This document shows, piece after piece, positions 36,514-45,266 of a stretch of 64,000 nt of DNA. Source of the stretch: Actinophytocola sp963727495. Its GTDB lineage: Bacteria > Actinomycetota > Actinomycetes > Mycobacteriales > Pseudonocardiaceae. Each line of letters begins with the position of its first letter. The first letter of the stretch is position 1. The DNA lies in contig CAVSGQ010000008.1 in the NCBI GenBank assembly GCA_963727495.1, positions 1 to 64,000 on the forward strand. Reading direction: 5' to 3'. The notes under the pieces were generated by a model. That model had not been told where the DNA came from. It did no database searches and saw only the letters and a program-made list of their open reading frames with translations. Position numbers and translations under genes: made by a program.

Positions 36514-36549
36514 GCACCAGCCCTGCCGGCCCGCCGGCAGGGCTGGTGC
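36514..36549. terminator. Terminator hairpin after the HxlR-type gene
   Basis: A perfect 16-bp stem pairs GCACCAGCCCTGCCGG (36514-36529) with 36534-36549 around a 4-base loop, 14 bases after the stop codon. It is very GC-rich with no T run, the usual actinobacterial form. Confidence 0.8.
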
Positions 36550-36752
36550 CGTTCCCGGGCCGGCCGGCGACGGCGCATGGCCGGGTTCTGCCTGGTCGGA
36601 CGCGGTGCCGGCGGCGGCACGGACCGTGCTCGATAGCGGATCGATAGAGCTCGCGTAGGCGGGTCGGCGACATTGAGTCGCATGGATTTTTCGCGCGAGC
36701 CGTGACCGCAAGCCCTATCCAGCACGTTCACCAGGGACGGGAAGTGACCGCC

Positions 36753-37424
36753 ATGCCCAGGATGGCGCCCAGGGACCACCGTCACGAGCCGCCGGAGTGC
36801 CCGAGCATGCGGCACGACGGCGACGCCACCCCGCCACGGGTCGCGCCCGGGCGGAGGATCTGCCTCGACTGCCGGGACCGGGTCGAGGAGGACCTGATCG
36901 AGCTGCCCGGGCTGTACGAGCTGTGCGCCTACATGCTCGATCCGCGCCATCACCACCAGATGCGGGAGCGGGTCAACGGCCACCGGCCGCGCGGGATCGC
37001 GCTGAACGACACCGTCGTCACGATCCGGTCCGACATCCTCGGCGTGCTCGCCTCCTGGTGCGCGCTGGTGTCCAACGAACGCGGCGTGACCGGACCCGAC
37101 GAGCTGAGCATCCGCCGCCTCACCACGTTCCTGGCCATCCACCTCAACTGGCTCACCGAGCAGCCGGTGGCCCCCGACCTGGTCGACGAGATCGCCGCGC
37201 TCTCCCGGTCGGCGAACGAGGCGCTGCGCCCCAGCGCGGGCCGCTCGCTGGAGCTGGGCCGGTGCGCCCGGCCGGGCTGCGACCGGGCCGTGCGCGCGGA
37301 GGGCCACGCCGAGGGCGACCCGCCCTACCAGGTCCGCTGCGACGCCGGGCACGTCTGGACGCCCGACCAGTGGCTGCAGCTGTGGGGTGGGCCGCGCAAG
37401 CCCAGCACGGAGGGAGCGGAATGA
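36753..37424 (+). CDS. Hypothetical protein with two putative zinc clusters
   Basis: About 223 residues, not recognised. It contains CLDCRDR near residue 40 and CARPGCDRAV ... RCDAGHVW near the C-terminus, which could bind one or two zinc ions. The central part is helical (LGVLASWCALVSNERGVTGP). ATG 36753 is chosen because GGGAAG lies 9 bases upstream. The stop overlaps the start of the next small gene (ATGA). Similar pairs of a Cys-rich protein and a small helix-turn-helix protein occur in actinobacterial mobile or phage-like regions, from memory. No integrase or other phage gene is seen here. Confidence 0.65.
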   Translation: MPRMAPRDHRHEPPECPSMRHDGDATPPRVAPGRRICLDCRDRVEEDLIELPGLYELCAYMLDPRHHHQMRERVNGHRPRGIALNDTVVTIRSDILGVLASWCALVSNERGVTGPDELSIRRLTTFLAIHLNWLTEQPVAPDLVDEIAALSRSANEALRPSAGRSLELGRCARPGCDRAVRAEGHAEGDPPYQVRCDAGHVWTPDQWLQLWGGPRKPSTEGAE

Positions 37425-37627
37425 CCGGCGGGACGGTCGTCCGCGGGCCCCGGCGCGCGGTGCCCACCCAGCTCGCCGCGCTGGCCGCGGGGGTGCCGGA
37501 GGCGACCATCCGCAAGTGGGCGAGCCGGGGCAAGCTCACCCGCTACGGCCGGCCCGGACGCGCCGAGTACGACCTCGACGAGCTCTACGACCTGCTGGTC
37601 CGGCGCGGGAGCATACCCGGGCGGTAG
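37421..37627 (+). CDS. Small helix-turn-helix protein
   Basis: A 68-residue protein with a MerR/excisionase-like fold. VPTQLAALAAGVPEATIRKW forms the helix-turn-helix and RYGRPGRAEYDLDELYDLLV the wing. It probably binds DNA. Its ATG overlaps the stop of the Cys-rich protein, so the two are translated together and likely work as a pair. Confidence 0.72.
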   Translation: MTGGTVVRGPRRAVPTQLAALAAGVPEATIRKWASRGKLTRYGRPGRAEYDLDELYDLLVRRGSIPGR

Positions 37628-37649
37628 CCGGCGTATTGGGGGAAAGACG

Positions 37650-37853
37650 ATGTCGGAACAATTCACCGGGCACCGGGGCGAGAGCTTTCCGGCAATTCTG
37701 TCGATATTCTGTTCCGGCTGGTCGGGCCGGCTTTTTGTGCATTCTCAGAAATTCCTCGAAACACCTCGGCGTGTCCCGGTTGACAGCCGCACCGGCAATC
37801 TGTCACGCTTTCTTTGGACGAAGTGTGCCCACTTGATGCCCACCCGCCGGTGA
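37650..37853 (+). CDS. Possible small ORF, doubtful
   Basis: An open frame of 67 codons (MSEQFTGHRGESFPAILSIF at the start) has a strong GGGGGAAAG site 4 bases before its ATG. Against it, the third codon positions are not GC-biased as in real genes of this genome, and the stretch is an AT-rich island that also has to hold the promoter of the next SARP gene. A TTGACA box lies inside it at 37780-37785. It may be a leader peptide or simply promoter DNA. Confidence 0.25.
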   Translation: MSEQFTGHRGESFPAILSIFCSGWSGRLFVHSQKFLETPRRVPVDSRTGNLSRFLWTKCAHLMPTRR

Positions 37854-37924
37854 CGGCGCGGTGGGCATTGTCGTGCGATGACGCAGATCGATCCGAGTAG
37901 ATGCATTGAGAATCGAGAAATGAC

Positions 37925-38728
37925 ATGCGAACAGAGATCAGGGTACTCGGCCCCTTGGAGGTGTCCGTCGGCGGTGTCTCGATAGTCCCCACCGCGAGCA
38001 AGCCGAGCCAGTTGCTGGCGATGCTCGCGCTCAACGCCGGGCACGTCGTCACCGTGTCCGCGCTGACCGAGGAGATCTGGGACTGCCAACCCCCTCGCAG
38101 CGGAGTGCCGACACTCCACACCTACATCCTCAAGTTACGCAGGAAGCTCGAGAAGGCGCTCGCCGGCCAGGGCGACGTCACCTCGAAGGACATCCTGATC
38201 ACCCGCCGCGGCGGGTACCTGCTCGACGTCGAGCCGGCCGACGTCGACGCGGTGCGCTACGACCAGCTGTCGGCCGCGGGCCGCCAGGCGGTCAACGACG
38301 GCGACCACGAGACCGCATCCCGCACGCTGGGCGCCGCGCTGCGGCTGTGGCGCGGGCACGCGCTCGCCGACGTGCCGACCGGACCGCTGCTCGCCATCGA
38401 GGCGATGCGCCTGGAGGAGAACCGGCTGGGCGACCTGCACCTGCGCATCGAGGCCGACCTCCGGCTCGGCCGCCACCACCAGCTGCTGGGCGAGCTCGCG
38501 ACGCTGTGCGCGCGGCACCCCCTGCTCGAGAACTTCTGCGCGCAGCAGATGGTGGCGCTGTACCGGTCGGGCCGGCAGAGCCAGGCGCTGGAGGCATATC
38601 GCCGGCTGCGCACGGACATGATGGAGCAGCTCGCCGTCGAACCCTCGCCCCGGGTCCGGCAGCTGCAGCGGGCCATCCTGACCGGCCACGCGGTGATGGA
38701 CGACCTCAACTTCGCGGTCAACGGGTGA
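37925..38728 (+). CDS. SARP-family transcriptional activator (short form)
   Basis: A 267-residue SARP with only the DNA-binding domain (residues 1-100, IRVLGPLEVSVGGVSIVPTA) and the BTAD domain (residues 105-255, ENFCAQQMVALYRSGRQSQA). Such proteins switch on biosynthetic clusters directly. It is closely related to the SARP at 53708: both share the same opening and the SIVPTASKPSQLLAMLAL / SVVPTASKPRQLLAMLAI segment, so one probably arose by duplication. It is convergent with the AhpD-like gene 8 bases away. An AT-rich promoter region with TTGACA at 37780 lies upstream. Confidence 0.9.
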   Translation: MRTEIRVLGPLEVSVGGVSIVPTASKPSQLLAMLALNAGHVVTVSALTEEIWDCQPPRSGVPTLHTYILKLRRKLEKALAGQGDVTSKDILITRRGGYLLDVEPADVDAVRYDQLSAAGRQAVNDGDHETASRTLGAALRLWRGHALADVPTGPLLAIEAMRLEENRLGDLHLRIEADLRLGRHHQLLGELATLCARHPLLENFCAQQMVALYRSGRQSQALEAYRRLRTDMMEQLAVEPSPRVRQLQRAILTGHAVMDDLNFAVNG

Positions 38729-38735
38729 GGCCCGT

Positions 38736-39776
38736 TCAGGCGGCCGGCGCCGCCGCGCCCGGACCCTGCGCGGCGAGCCAGGTGCCGGCCCGCCGCGCCG
38801 CGGTGAGGCCGGCCCAGGCGACGAGCTCGACGAGAGCCGAGTCGCCGGGCCGGCCTGCGCGGTAGGCCGCGACGACGCGGTCGTCGACCTGGTAGGACGC
38901 CTTCGCGACGAGCAGTGCCAACCTCCCGGCCGGGCGCAGCCGCGCGGGCAGCGCTGCCAGCGGGGGCTCGGTCCACGACCGGGACAGCCCGGGCGGCCGG
39001 CCGTCCCATTCGGACAGTTCGGCGTCGACCAGCGCACGCACCTCCGGCGGCACCGACCGCGCGGCCGCGGCGTCCACCACCGCCGCGGCCCGCCCGAACG
39101 CGAGCCCGACGTGCGCATCCCCCGCCGCCCAGGCCAGGTCCGGGGCGAGCGGTGCGGGCGCGAGCAGCCCGGCCGACTCGCCCGGCCGGACCTGGCGCAG
39201 CGCCGGGCCGCGCATGACCCGGCCGATGAAGCGCCCCGCGGTGGCCCGCGCGCCGGCCGGCACGGCCGGCGGCAGCGGCGAGTCGCCGAGGAACACGTTC
39301 ACCACGCGGTTGAGGTACTGGAAGGTCACCGCGACGCCGATCAGCTGCGCCGAGTCGGCCGCCGCGAACGGCCACCGCCGCGCCGCGGCACCCGCCCGGG
39401 TACCGCTCTGGCGGGCCCAGGTGCCGAGGGCGGCGGGATCGCCGCCGCCCAGCCCGGCGAGGGTCGCGCCGTGCACCTCGGCGCAGTACGGACACCCGTT
39501 GGCCACGGAGACCGCGGCGGCCACCGCCTCCTTGGCCGCGCGGCTCACCGACGTGGTGACGACGAGCGACTCACGCAGCATCGCCCACGCCGCCGCGAGC
39601 ACGTCCGGCGCGGGCGAGTGCAGGGCGATCGGCGGCGCGAGCATGCCGAAGTCGCGTTCGGCCTGGCGGTACACCTCGGCGGTCACGCCGGTGGCGCGGC
39701 GCGCGGGCGTCGGCGACACGTGCCGGACGTGCCGCAACGACGTCCGCAACGCGGTGCGAACCAGCCTGCCGGCCAT
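38736..39776 (-). CDS. AhpD/carboxymuconolactone-decarboxylase-like protein (large)
   Basis: A 346-residue protein of the AhpD-like fold. The redox CxxC-type motif is ANGCPYCAEVHGATLAG, and the upstream AAKEAVAAAVSV helix is typical. The length is about twice the single-domain family, and the C-terminal half has a degenerate copy without the cysteines. AhpD-like proteins are disulfide reductases or peroxidases. Such a protein could protect against thiol- and radical-mediated damage. The start has AGGGAGCGC upstream. It is the last gene of the minus-strand operon that begins at 44983, after a 105-base gap. Confidence 0.75.
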   Translation of the reverse strand: MAGRLVRTALRTSLRHVRHVSPTPARRATGVTAEVYRQAERDFGMLAPPIALHSPAPDVLAAAWAMLRESLVVTTSVSRAAKEAVAAAVSVANGCPYCAEVHGATLAGLGGGDPAALGTWARQSGTRAGAAARRWPFAAADSAQLIGVAVTFQYLNRVVNVFLGDSPLPPAVPAGARATAGRFIGRVMRGPALRQVRPGESAGLLAPAPLAPDLAWAAGDAHVGLAFGRAAAVVDAAAARSVPPEVRALVDAELSEWDGRPPGLSRSWTEPPLAALPARLRPAGRLALLVAKASYQVDDRVVAAYRAGRPGDSALVELVAWAGLTAARRAGTWLAAQGPGAAAPAA

Positions 39777-39881
39777 CTGCGCTCCCTGGGCTTGCCCCGA
39801 ATGGTCGGTCTCAACGGTAAGGCGGACGGCGGCCCGGACCGTTCTCGCAGATTGCGCTGTTGATCAGGACTCCCGGGGCGC

Positions 39882-40427
39882 TCACCCGTCGAGCAGCCCG
39901 GCCAGCCCGGCGTAGCCGAGCTCCTCCAGGCGCCGCCCGGACATGGCGAAGTACTCCGCGCCCGCGCGGATGCCGTGCCCCTCGACCATGCGGTTCATGA
40001 AGTTGAACAGCGCGCAGACCATCACCGCGTCGTGCAGCGCCCGCTCGTCCCAGCCGGCGGCGAACACCTCCTCGGCGTCGGCGCGGGTGAGCGCGGCCGG
40101 GGTGCGGGTGAGCGTGGCGACGTAGCGCAGCACCGGCCGCATCCGCTCGTCGACCGGAGCCGTGTCGAGGTCGGCCACCGCGGCCGGCGCGGCGCCGGCG
40201 GCGATGCCGCAGACCTCCGCGGTGACGCTGTGCACGCCGTGGCAGTACTCGCAGGCGTTGAGCCCGGACACGTACGCGGCGATCAGCTCGCGCTCGCCGG
40301 GCGTGAACGGGGACGGACCGCGCATGACCACCTCGTGGTAGTGGAGCAGCGGGCGGGACGTCTCCGGGTAGGCCCGGAAGACGTCCATCAGCACGGCGTC
40401 GTCAGGAAGGGAGTTCAGGTGTGGCAC
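39882..40427 (-). CDS. AhpD-like peroxidase-related protein
   Basis: A 181-residue protein of the peroxidase-related AhpD family. The motif NACEYCHGVHSVTAEVCG carries the CxxC pair and the proton-relay histidine, and HDAVMVCALFNFMNRMVEGH is the typical C-terminal helix. It is compact and has no signal peptide. GTG 40427 overlaps the end of the preceding unidentified gene by 26 bases. Two AhpD-type genes in one operon with flavin oxidoreductases suggest redox chemistry or protection tied to the pathway. Confidence 0.83.
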   Translation of the reverse strand: MPHLNSLPDDAVLMDVFRAYPETSRPLLHYHEVVMRGPSPFTPGERELIAAYVSGLNACEYCHGVHSVTAEVCGIAAGAAPAAVADLDTAPVDERMRPVLRYVATLTRTPAALTRADAEEVFAAGWDERALHDAVMVCALFNFMNRMVEGHGIRAGAEYFAMSGRRLEELGYAGLAGLLDG

Positions 40428-40882
40428 CGGGGTCCTCCACGGTCGTGTCGATCTCGGTTGTGTCGATCTCGGTGCGGCGCAGCCAGCAGGCGGCGAGGTA
40501 CACGCGCTCGGCGTGGCCGAGCAGCAGGCCGGAGCCGGCGACCGTGTCCCGTGCCGCGGCCCACAGCCGGCGCAGCGCCGCCGACCGAACGCCCGCGCCG
40601 GGGTCCGCCGCCGCGAGGGCGGGGCGCACCCGCCGCCACCGGGCGGCGCCCGTCGGCGAGCGCCGCCGCCAGGGTCAGGTCGTGCCGCGCGCCGTGGCGC
40701 AGCTGGTCCACCCGCAGCGTCACGGTGCCGGGGTCGGCGGTGGCCGGGCCGCCGTCCCCCGCGGCGACGCCCAGGCCGGCGAGCAGCCGCTCGGGGCCCA
40801 GGCCCATCAGCAGCACGCCGAGCTCGGTGTCCGGATCGTCGTCGACCGACGGGAGGGAGAACATCGTGTCGTACTCAGACAT
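40402..40882 (-). CDS. Unidentified protein, frameshifted
   Basis: Two overlapping frames join into one protein of about 159 residues. The start is MSEYDTMFSLPSVDDDPDTE, and the continuation in the second frame reads RVRPALAAADPGAGVRSAAL and LLLGHAERVYLAACWLRR. They join near 40,650 if one G is removed from GGGC (GACGGGCGCC), giving a continuous helical protein. A short direct repeat near the C-terminus codes for TEIDTTEIDTT. I do not recognise the family. The start overlaps the end of the FAD oxidoreductase gene by 8 bases, so it belongs to the operon. Confidence 0.55.
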
Positions 40883-42168
40883 GCGCGGCCACCCGCTCGC
40901 GCACGCCCGCGGCCACGGTGGCCGCGACGCGGGCCGTCGCCACCCGGTGGCCGTCGATGTTGCGCCCGGCCGGGCCGAGGACCATGCAGGTCGCCGCGCC
41001 GGCCGCGAACACCCGCGGCGCGTTGCGGTAGGCGAGCGTGCGCCCGTCGAGGTCCGGCCAGCCGTCGCGCTCGCGCGACCAGCTCGCCGCCCAGCAGGCC
41101 GGCGCCGGTCTGCGGGACGGTGCCGAGCGCGAGGACGACGTGGTCACCGGCCACCTTCCGGCCCCCGGCCAGCAGCACGGCCCGCTCGGTCACCGCCGAG
41201 ACGGGCACGCCGCGGTGCACGGTCAGCCGGCCGTCCGCCTCGGCCTCGGCCAGCAGCGGGCGGAACTCGAACATCACCGACGCCCGCCGCTCGCGGCGCA
41301 GCAGCGCGAGGCGGTCCGCCCACGGCACGCCGTCGAAGCGGGCCCGGCCCTCCGCGCGGAAGAACGAGGCGTTGACATCCGAGCACTGGTACCGCTCGGC
41401 CTCACCGCGCAGCACCCACTCCACCCGGTGCCCGCGGGCGAGCGCGTTGCGCACCAGGTGCGCGGCGGTCAGCCCGGCACCGACCACGACCCGGTGCCCG
41501 GCGCCCGCCGGAACCGGTTCGTCCCAGTAGGACACACCGGCCGGCCGGTCCCCCGCCCACCAGGCGGCGGGGGCGCGCCGGCGCCGCTCGCCCTGGCAGA
41601 GCACGGCGAACCGGGCGGTGACCTCGAACCCGGCGCCGCGCACCCGGACCCGGTCGACCCCGGGTTCCAGCCCGGCGACCTCGCCCTGCCAGAGCCGTTG
41701 CGGCACGCCGTGCACGGCCGCGGTGTGCCGGCAGTACGCCTCGAACACGTCGACCGGAACCACCGAGCGGTGCCCGGCCTGCGACATGCGGATCTCCCGC
41801 CGCTCCACGGGTGTCAGCAGCGACCAGTGCATCCGGGCGAAGTCGCGCAGCTCGCAGTCGCGGTAGCCCTCGACACCGGGGTGGTGCTCGTAGGGCGAGC
41901 GCAGCACCCGCTGGTCGAGCCGGTCGATCCGGCCCAGGAACCGGCCCGCCGGACGGCCGTCCCGGTCGATGATCACGATGTCGCGGACGTCCAGGTGCCA
42001 CAGGGCGGCCGCCACGGCGAGCCCCGCCGGCCCGGCACCGACGATCGCGACGTCGGCGGACTCCGGCGGCGCGCCGGACGGTGCCGGGAGCCCTGCCGCG
42101 GGGTAGGGCGGCCAGTCCCGGTGCCGGGGCGAGTCGAGCAGCTCGGGGTGCGGCAGGAACCTGGTCAC
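40875..42168 (-). CDS. FAD-dependent NAD(P)-binding oxidoreductase, frameshifted
   Basis: About 430 residues of a flavin-containing monooxygenase or ornithine-hydroxylase-like reductase. FAD motif: DVAIVGAGPAGLAVAAALWH. Second nucleotide motif: GHRVVVGAGLTAAHLVRNAL. C-terminal FAD contact, in the second frame: PRVFAAGAATCMVLGPAGRN. The frames change near 41,085, in a GCGC run where two bases seem to be lost. GTG 42168 overlaps the stop of the preceding gene (GTGA). The substrate is unknown. The enzyme probably hydroxylates or dehydrogenates a pathway intermediate. Confidence 0.75.
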
Positions 42169-42713
42169 CCGATGACGGTGATCGGCACGATCACCTCGAT
42201 GGTCGGCCGCTCCGGCATGCCGTCGCTGATCATCTGCTGCAGCAGCTCCTCGGAGCGCTCCGCGCTGTCGGAGGAGACCGGGCTGTACCGGGCGTGCGCG
42301 TAGGCAGGCCGGCGCTGGTCGGTCTCGATCTCGAAGACCTTGAGCACGGCCTCGCCCGGGCGCACCTCGCCGTCGAAGAACGTCAGCCGGCGCATGTCCG
42401 GGGTCAGGAACGTCTTCGCGAACTGGCGCGACATCACCATCGCGTCGCCGCCCTCGACGAAGTGGGTGTCCTCGTCGGTGGTCACCTGCATGGCGACCCA
42501 CGTCCGGTCGGTGAGGTTGGTCTCGGACTTGATGATCTGCCAACGGCCTGCCTCCGGCAGGTTGATCGACACCGACACGTCGTAGTCGACGGCGTCGATG
42601 GCGCCGGAGATCATCAGCACCCGGCGCCGCAGGTCGGCGACCCCGGCCATCTGGATGTCCCGGGCACGAACCCGGCCGGCGACGTCCAGTCCGGGCACTT
42701 CCAGCGATGACAT
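42165..42713 (-). CDS. Unidentified protein in the oxidoreductase operon
   Basis: A 182-residue soluble protein with no family that I recognise. It begins MSSLEVPGLDVAGRVRARDI and ends RPTIEVIVPITVIG. The middle is rich in beta-strand-like segments (DYDVSVSINLPEAGRWQIIK; TWVAMQVTTDEDTHFVEGGD), and there are no cysteines or membrane segments. It sits between the GMC oxidoreductase and the FAD oxidoreductase, so a binding or accessory role with these enzymes is possible. Intact frame, good start after a 48-base spacer. Confidence 0.7.
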   Translation of the reverse strand: MSSLEVPGLDVAGRVRARDIQMAGVADLRRRVLMISGAIDAVDYDVSVSINLPEAGRWQIIKSETNLTDRTWVAMQVTTDEDTHFVEGGDAMVMSRQFAKTFLTPDMRRLTFFDGEVRPGEAVLKVFEIETDQRRPAYAHARYSPVSSDSAERSEELLQQMISDGMPERPTIEVIVPITVIG

Positions 42714-42760
42714 GCGTACCTCCAGGAGTCACGAATGAGTCCACAGACGGATCGACAGGG

Positions 42761-44420
42761 TCAGGCCGCCGACCCCGCGGCCGGCCCGGACGCCGCGGCG
42801 GTGGGCAGCGGCGCCCCGTAGGTCACGTCGACGCCGCGGTCGCGGGCCGCCGCGGACGATGCCGGGCACCGCCCGCTCGGCCAGCGCGGCGATGGTGAGC
42901 GCGGGGTTCACGGTGAGCGCTCCCGGCACGGCGGACCCGTCGGTCACGAAGATGCCGGGGTGCCCGCGCAGCTCGTGCCGGTCGTCCAGCGCCGAGGTCG
43001 CCGGGTCGTCGCCGATCCGGCACGACGAGAGCGGGTGCACGGTGTAGGCCCCGACCACGTCGTTCGTCCACGGTGCCACCGTGGCCAGGCCGTCCTTGGA
43101 GAGGATCTCCTTGACCCGGGCGTCGGCCTGCGCCCAGCCGCGCAACGTGTTCGGCGTCGGGTCGTAGGACAGCGGGCCGCGGCCGAGCATCTGCTGGGAG
43201 ATGCGGTACGCGTTGCCGGTCGGCGGCGGCGGGCCGAACACGCCCTCGTTGTCGTCCTCGGTCATCAGGAAGATCGTGAGCCAGGACTTCCAGCGCTTGA
43301 GGATCTCCTTCTTCTCCTTGCCGAACCACGTCGGTCCGCTCGCCCCGGGCGCCTGCGCGAGGATCGTGCCCAGGCCGGGCGGGAAGTACAGCTGCTCCAG
43401 GGAGAAGCGGGAGTATTCGGGAAGGTTCGCGTCGAGGTGGTCCCAGCACGCGACGACCGGCCCCTTGCCGATCTGGTTGGCCTCGTACACCGTCCCGTCG
43501 GGCCGGCGCAACCCGAGCACCTCACCGACGCGCTGCTCGTCGACGATCGCGGTGTTGAGGCGCTCGCCGTTGCCGGAGAAGTAGCGGCCGACCGCGTGCG
43601 GCATCGCGCCGAGCGTCTCCTCCGAGCGCTGCAGGATCACCGGGGTGGCGCCGGCGCCCGCGGCCAGGACGACGATCCTGGCGTCGATGGCGCCGCTGCC
43701 GGTGACGACCCGGTAGTCCTCGTCGTCGATGGTGTTGTAGTGCACGCGGTAGCCGCCTGTGGCACCGAACCTGCCGGTGCGCGAGAGCTTCTGGACCTCG
43801 TGCAGCGGGCGGATCCGGGTGCCGTGCGCGAGCGCCGCGGGCAGGTAGTTGAACAGCAGCGACCGCTTCGCGTCGAACCGGCAGCCGGCCATCATCCAGT
43901 TGCAGTTGGTGCACTTGGCGTTGTCGATGCCGACCGGCACCGGGTTGGCCGAGTGTCCGGAGTGGTGGCACGCCGCCGCCCACAGCCCGCCGGCGTAGGT
44001 GACGTCGTTCCAGTCCTGCTGGCTGACGGGCATCGCCTCGGACACCCGGTCGTACCAGGGATCGAGCGAGTCCCGGTCGATCGCGGCCGGCCACATCCGG
44101 CGGCCGATCGAGCCGTGCCGCTCGAACACGAACCGCGGCGCGCGCGGCAGCGCGGCGAAGTAGACGACGCTGCCGCCACCCACGCAGTTCCCGCCGAGCA
44201 CGCTCATGCCGTCGCCGGCGACGAAGTCGAACACCCGAGTGTAGGACTTGCCGAGGAGGTAGTCGTGGTCGAAGTCCTTGCCCTGCAACCAGGGTCCGCG
44301 TTCCAGCACGACGACCTTCGCGCCGCCGGCCGCGAGGTGGTAGGCCGCGATCGACCCGCCGAAGCCGCTGCCGATGACGACGACGTCGGTGCTCTCCACG
44401 GCGTTCGTGGCGTCGTTCAT
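42761..44420 (-). CDS. GMC-family oxidoreductase (enediyne-cluster type), frameshift near C-terminus
   Basis: About 552 residues. The FAD-binding start is TDVVVIGSGFGGSIAAYHLA, followed by the GMC signature region GGNCVGGGSVVYFAALPRAP. A cysteine cluster (NAKCTNCNWMMAGCRF) recalls cholesterol-oxidase-like members that occur in enediyne clusters. The C-terminal active-site region is YTVHPLSSCRIGDDP and VTDGSAVPGALTVNPALTIA. Near 42,850 the frame shifts; removing one G gives a tail reading ARDRGVDVTYGAPLP that stops at 42761. Uncorrected, the frame runs to 42729. It overlaps the DUF5987 gene by 4 bases. A role in oxidising the polyene toward the core is known only by association. Confidence 0.85.
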
Positions 44421-44983
44421 GCCGGGCTCCCCGAGGCAGTGGTGTTCGGGTGGCGCTTGGCGAACTCCTGGCCGTAGCTGTAGTCGGGGAAGCGCCACAG
44501 GCCGTCGGCGTCCGGCTTCGCGAAGCCCATCGCGAGCAGTCCGGGGTGGCCGTCGGCGAGAGCTTCGGTGGTGCTGCGGTGCGCGGCGCTGTCGTAGGCC
44601 ATGTTGCTGAACAGGGCCAGCAGCACCCAGCCGTCCTTCTCCGGGTGCCCGGGTGCGGTCAGCTCCAGCACCAGGGCCGCGCGGTCGTCGTAGGACAGCG
44701 CGACGAACGGCGGCACGCCGGCGTCCAGGGCCAGCCCGTGCGCCTCGGCGTAGCCGGCGGCGTGCGCGTTGAGCGCCTGCGAGAGCGGGCCGAGCCCGGC
44801 GGTCACGCCCGTGGCGGGGGTCTCCAGCATCTCGATCGCGCCCGCCTCGACGGCGCCGGGATCGTCGCAGACCCCGGCGATCGCGCGGTCGTCCGGCGAC
44901 CGTTTGGCTCCGGGCACGATCGTGTCCGCGAAAGCCTCGAGTGTCATCGTGCGGATCTGCTCGTCGGTTACGCCTGACGCCAC
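44417..44983 (-). CDS. DUF5987 family protein
   Basis: A 188-residue protein that begins VASGVTDEQIRTMTLEAFAD and continues TIVPGAKRSPDDRAIAGVCD, the DUF5987 signature. GTG 44983 is preferred because GGAGG lies 5-9 bases upstream. The upstream extension of the frame has no family match. DUF5987 genes are regularly paired with GMC oxidoreductases, and here the stop overlaps the GMC start (ATGA). It could be a small subunit or maturation partner of that enzyme. It is the first gene of the operon running to 38736. Confidence 0.8.
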   Translation of the reverse strand: MASGVTDEQIRTMTLEAFADTIVPGAKRSPDDRAIAGVCDDPGAVEAGAIEMLETPATGVTAGLGPLSQALNAHAAGYAEAHGLALDAGVPPFVALSYDDRAALVLELTAPGHPEKDGWVLLALFSNMAYDSAAHRSTTEALADGHPGLLAMGFAKPDADGLWRFPDYSYGQEFAKRHPNTTASGSPA

Positions 44984-45010
44984 GGTTTCCTCCGCATTTT
45001 CGAACAAACA

Positions 45011-45027
45011 CCGACCACTCCGGTCGG
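45011..45027. promoter_or_regulatory. Palindrome in the DUF5987/AraC divergent promoter
   Basis: CCGACC-ACTCC-GGTCGG forms a perfect 6+5+6 inverted repeat 28 bases upstream of the DUF5987 start and about 240 bases upstream of the AraC-type start. The 283-base spacer holds no gene. The repeat is a candidate operator for the AraC-type protein or a SARP. A CTCGAGC element also lies near 45,250, close to the AraC start. Confidence 0.45.
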
Positions 45028-45266
45028 CTAAATTCTGTGCGATTTCGCGGAGCGTGGCATCTTCTCTCGTGCCGACCTCGCCGGTGCGCCGAAGGCGGCG
45101 CCCACCTGCGGCATGAGCTGCGCCTTGAGCGATCCTTGACCGCCGTTGGGTCGGGGGTAGTGGGGACATCGACCGAGCCAAGAGACCGGTTGCCAGCGAT
45201 TTTCGACAAACTTACCTTCAGTTGAGCCGATTATTTTCGAGCCCTTCTCTCGAGCGGTGCCACGTC

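Noticed and set aside
36753..37627. Prophage or integrative-element remnant
   Set aside because: Only a Cys-rich protein and a small helix-turn-helix protein are present. There is no integrase, replication or structural gene and no attachment-site repeats.
38736..44983. Dedicated enediyne resistance gene such as a CalC-like or apoprotein gene
   Set aside because: No protein here has a START-like, sacrificial-protein or chromoprotein signature that I can recognise. The two unknown proteins remain candidates only by location.
44984..45181. N-terminal extension of the DUF5987 protein up to 45181
   Set aside because: The extension lacks family similarity and crosses the divergent promoter, and a GGAGG-preceded GTG at 44983 gives a normal start.
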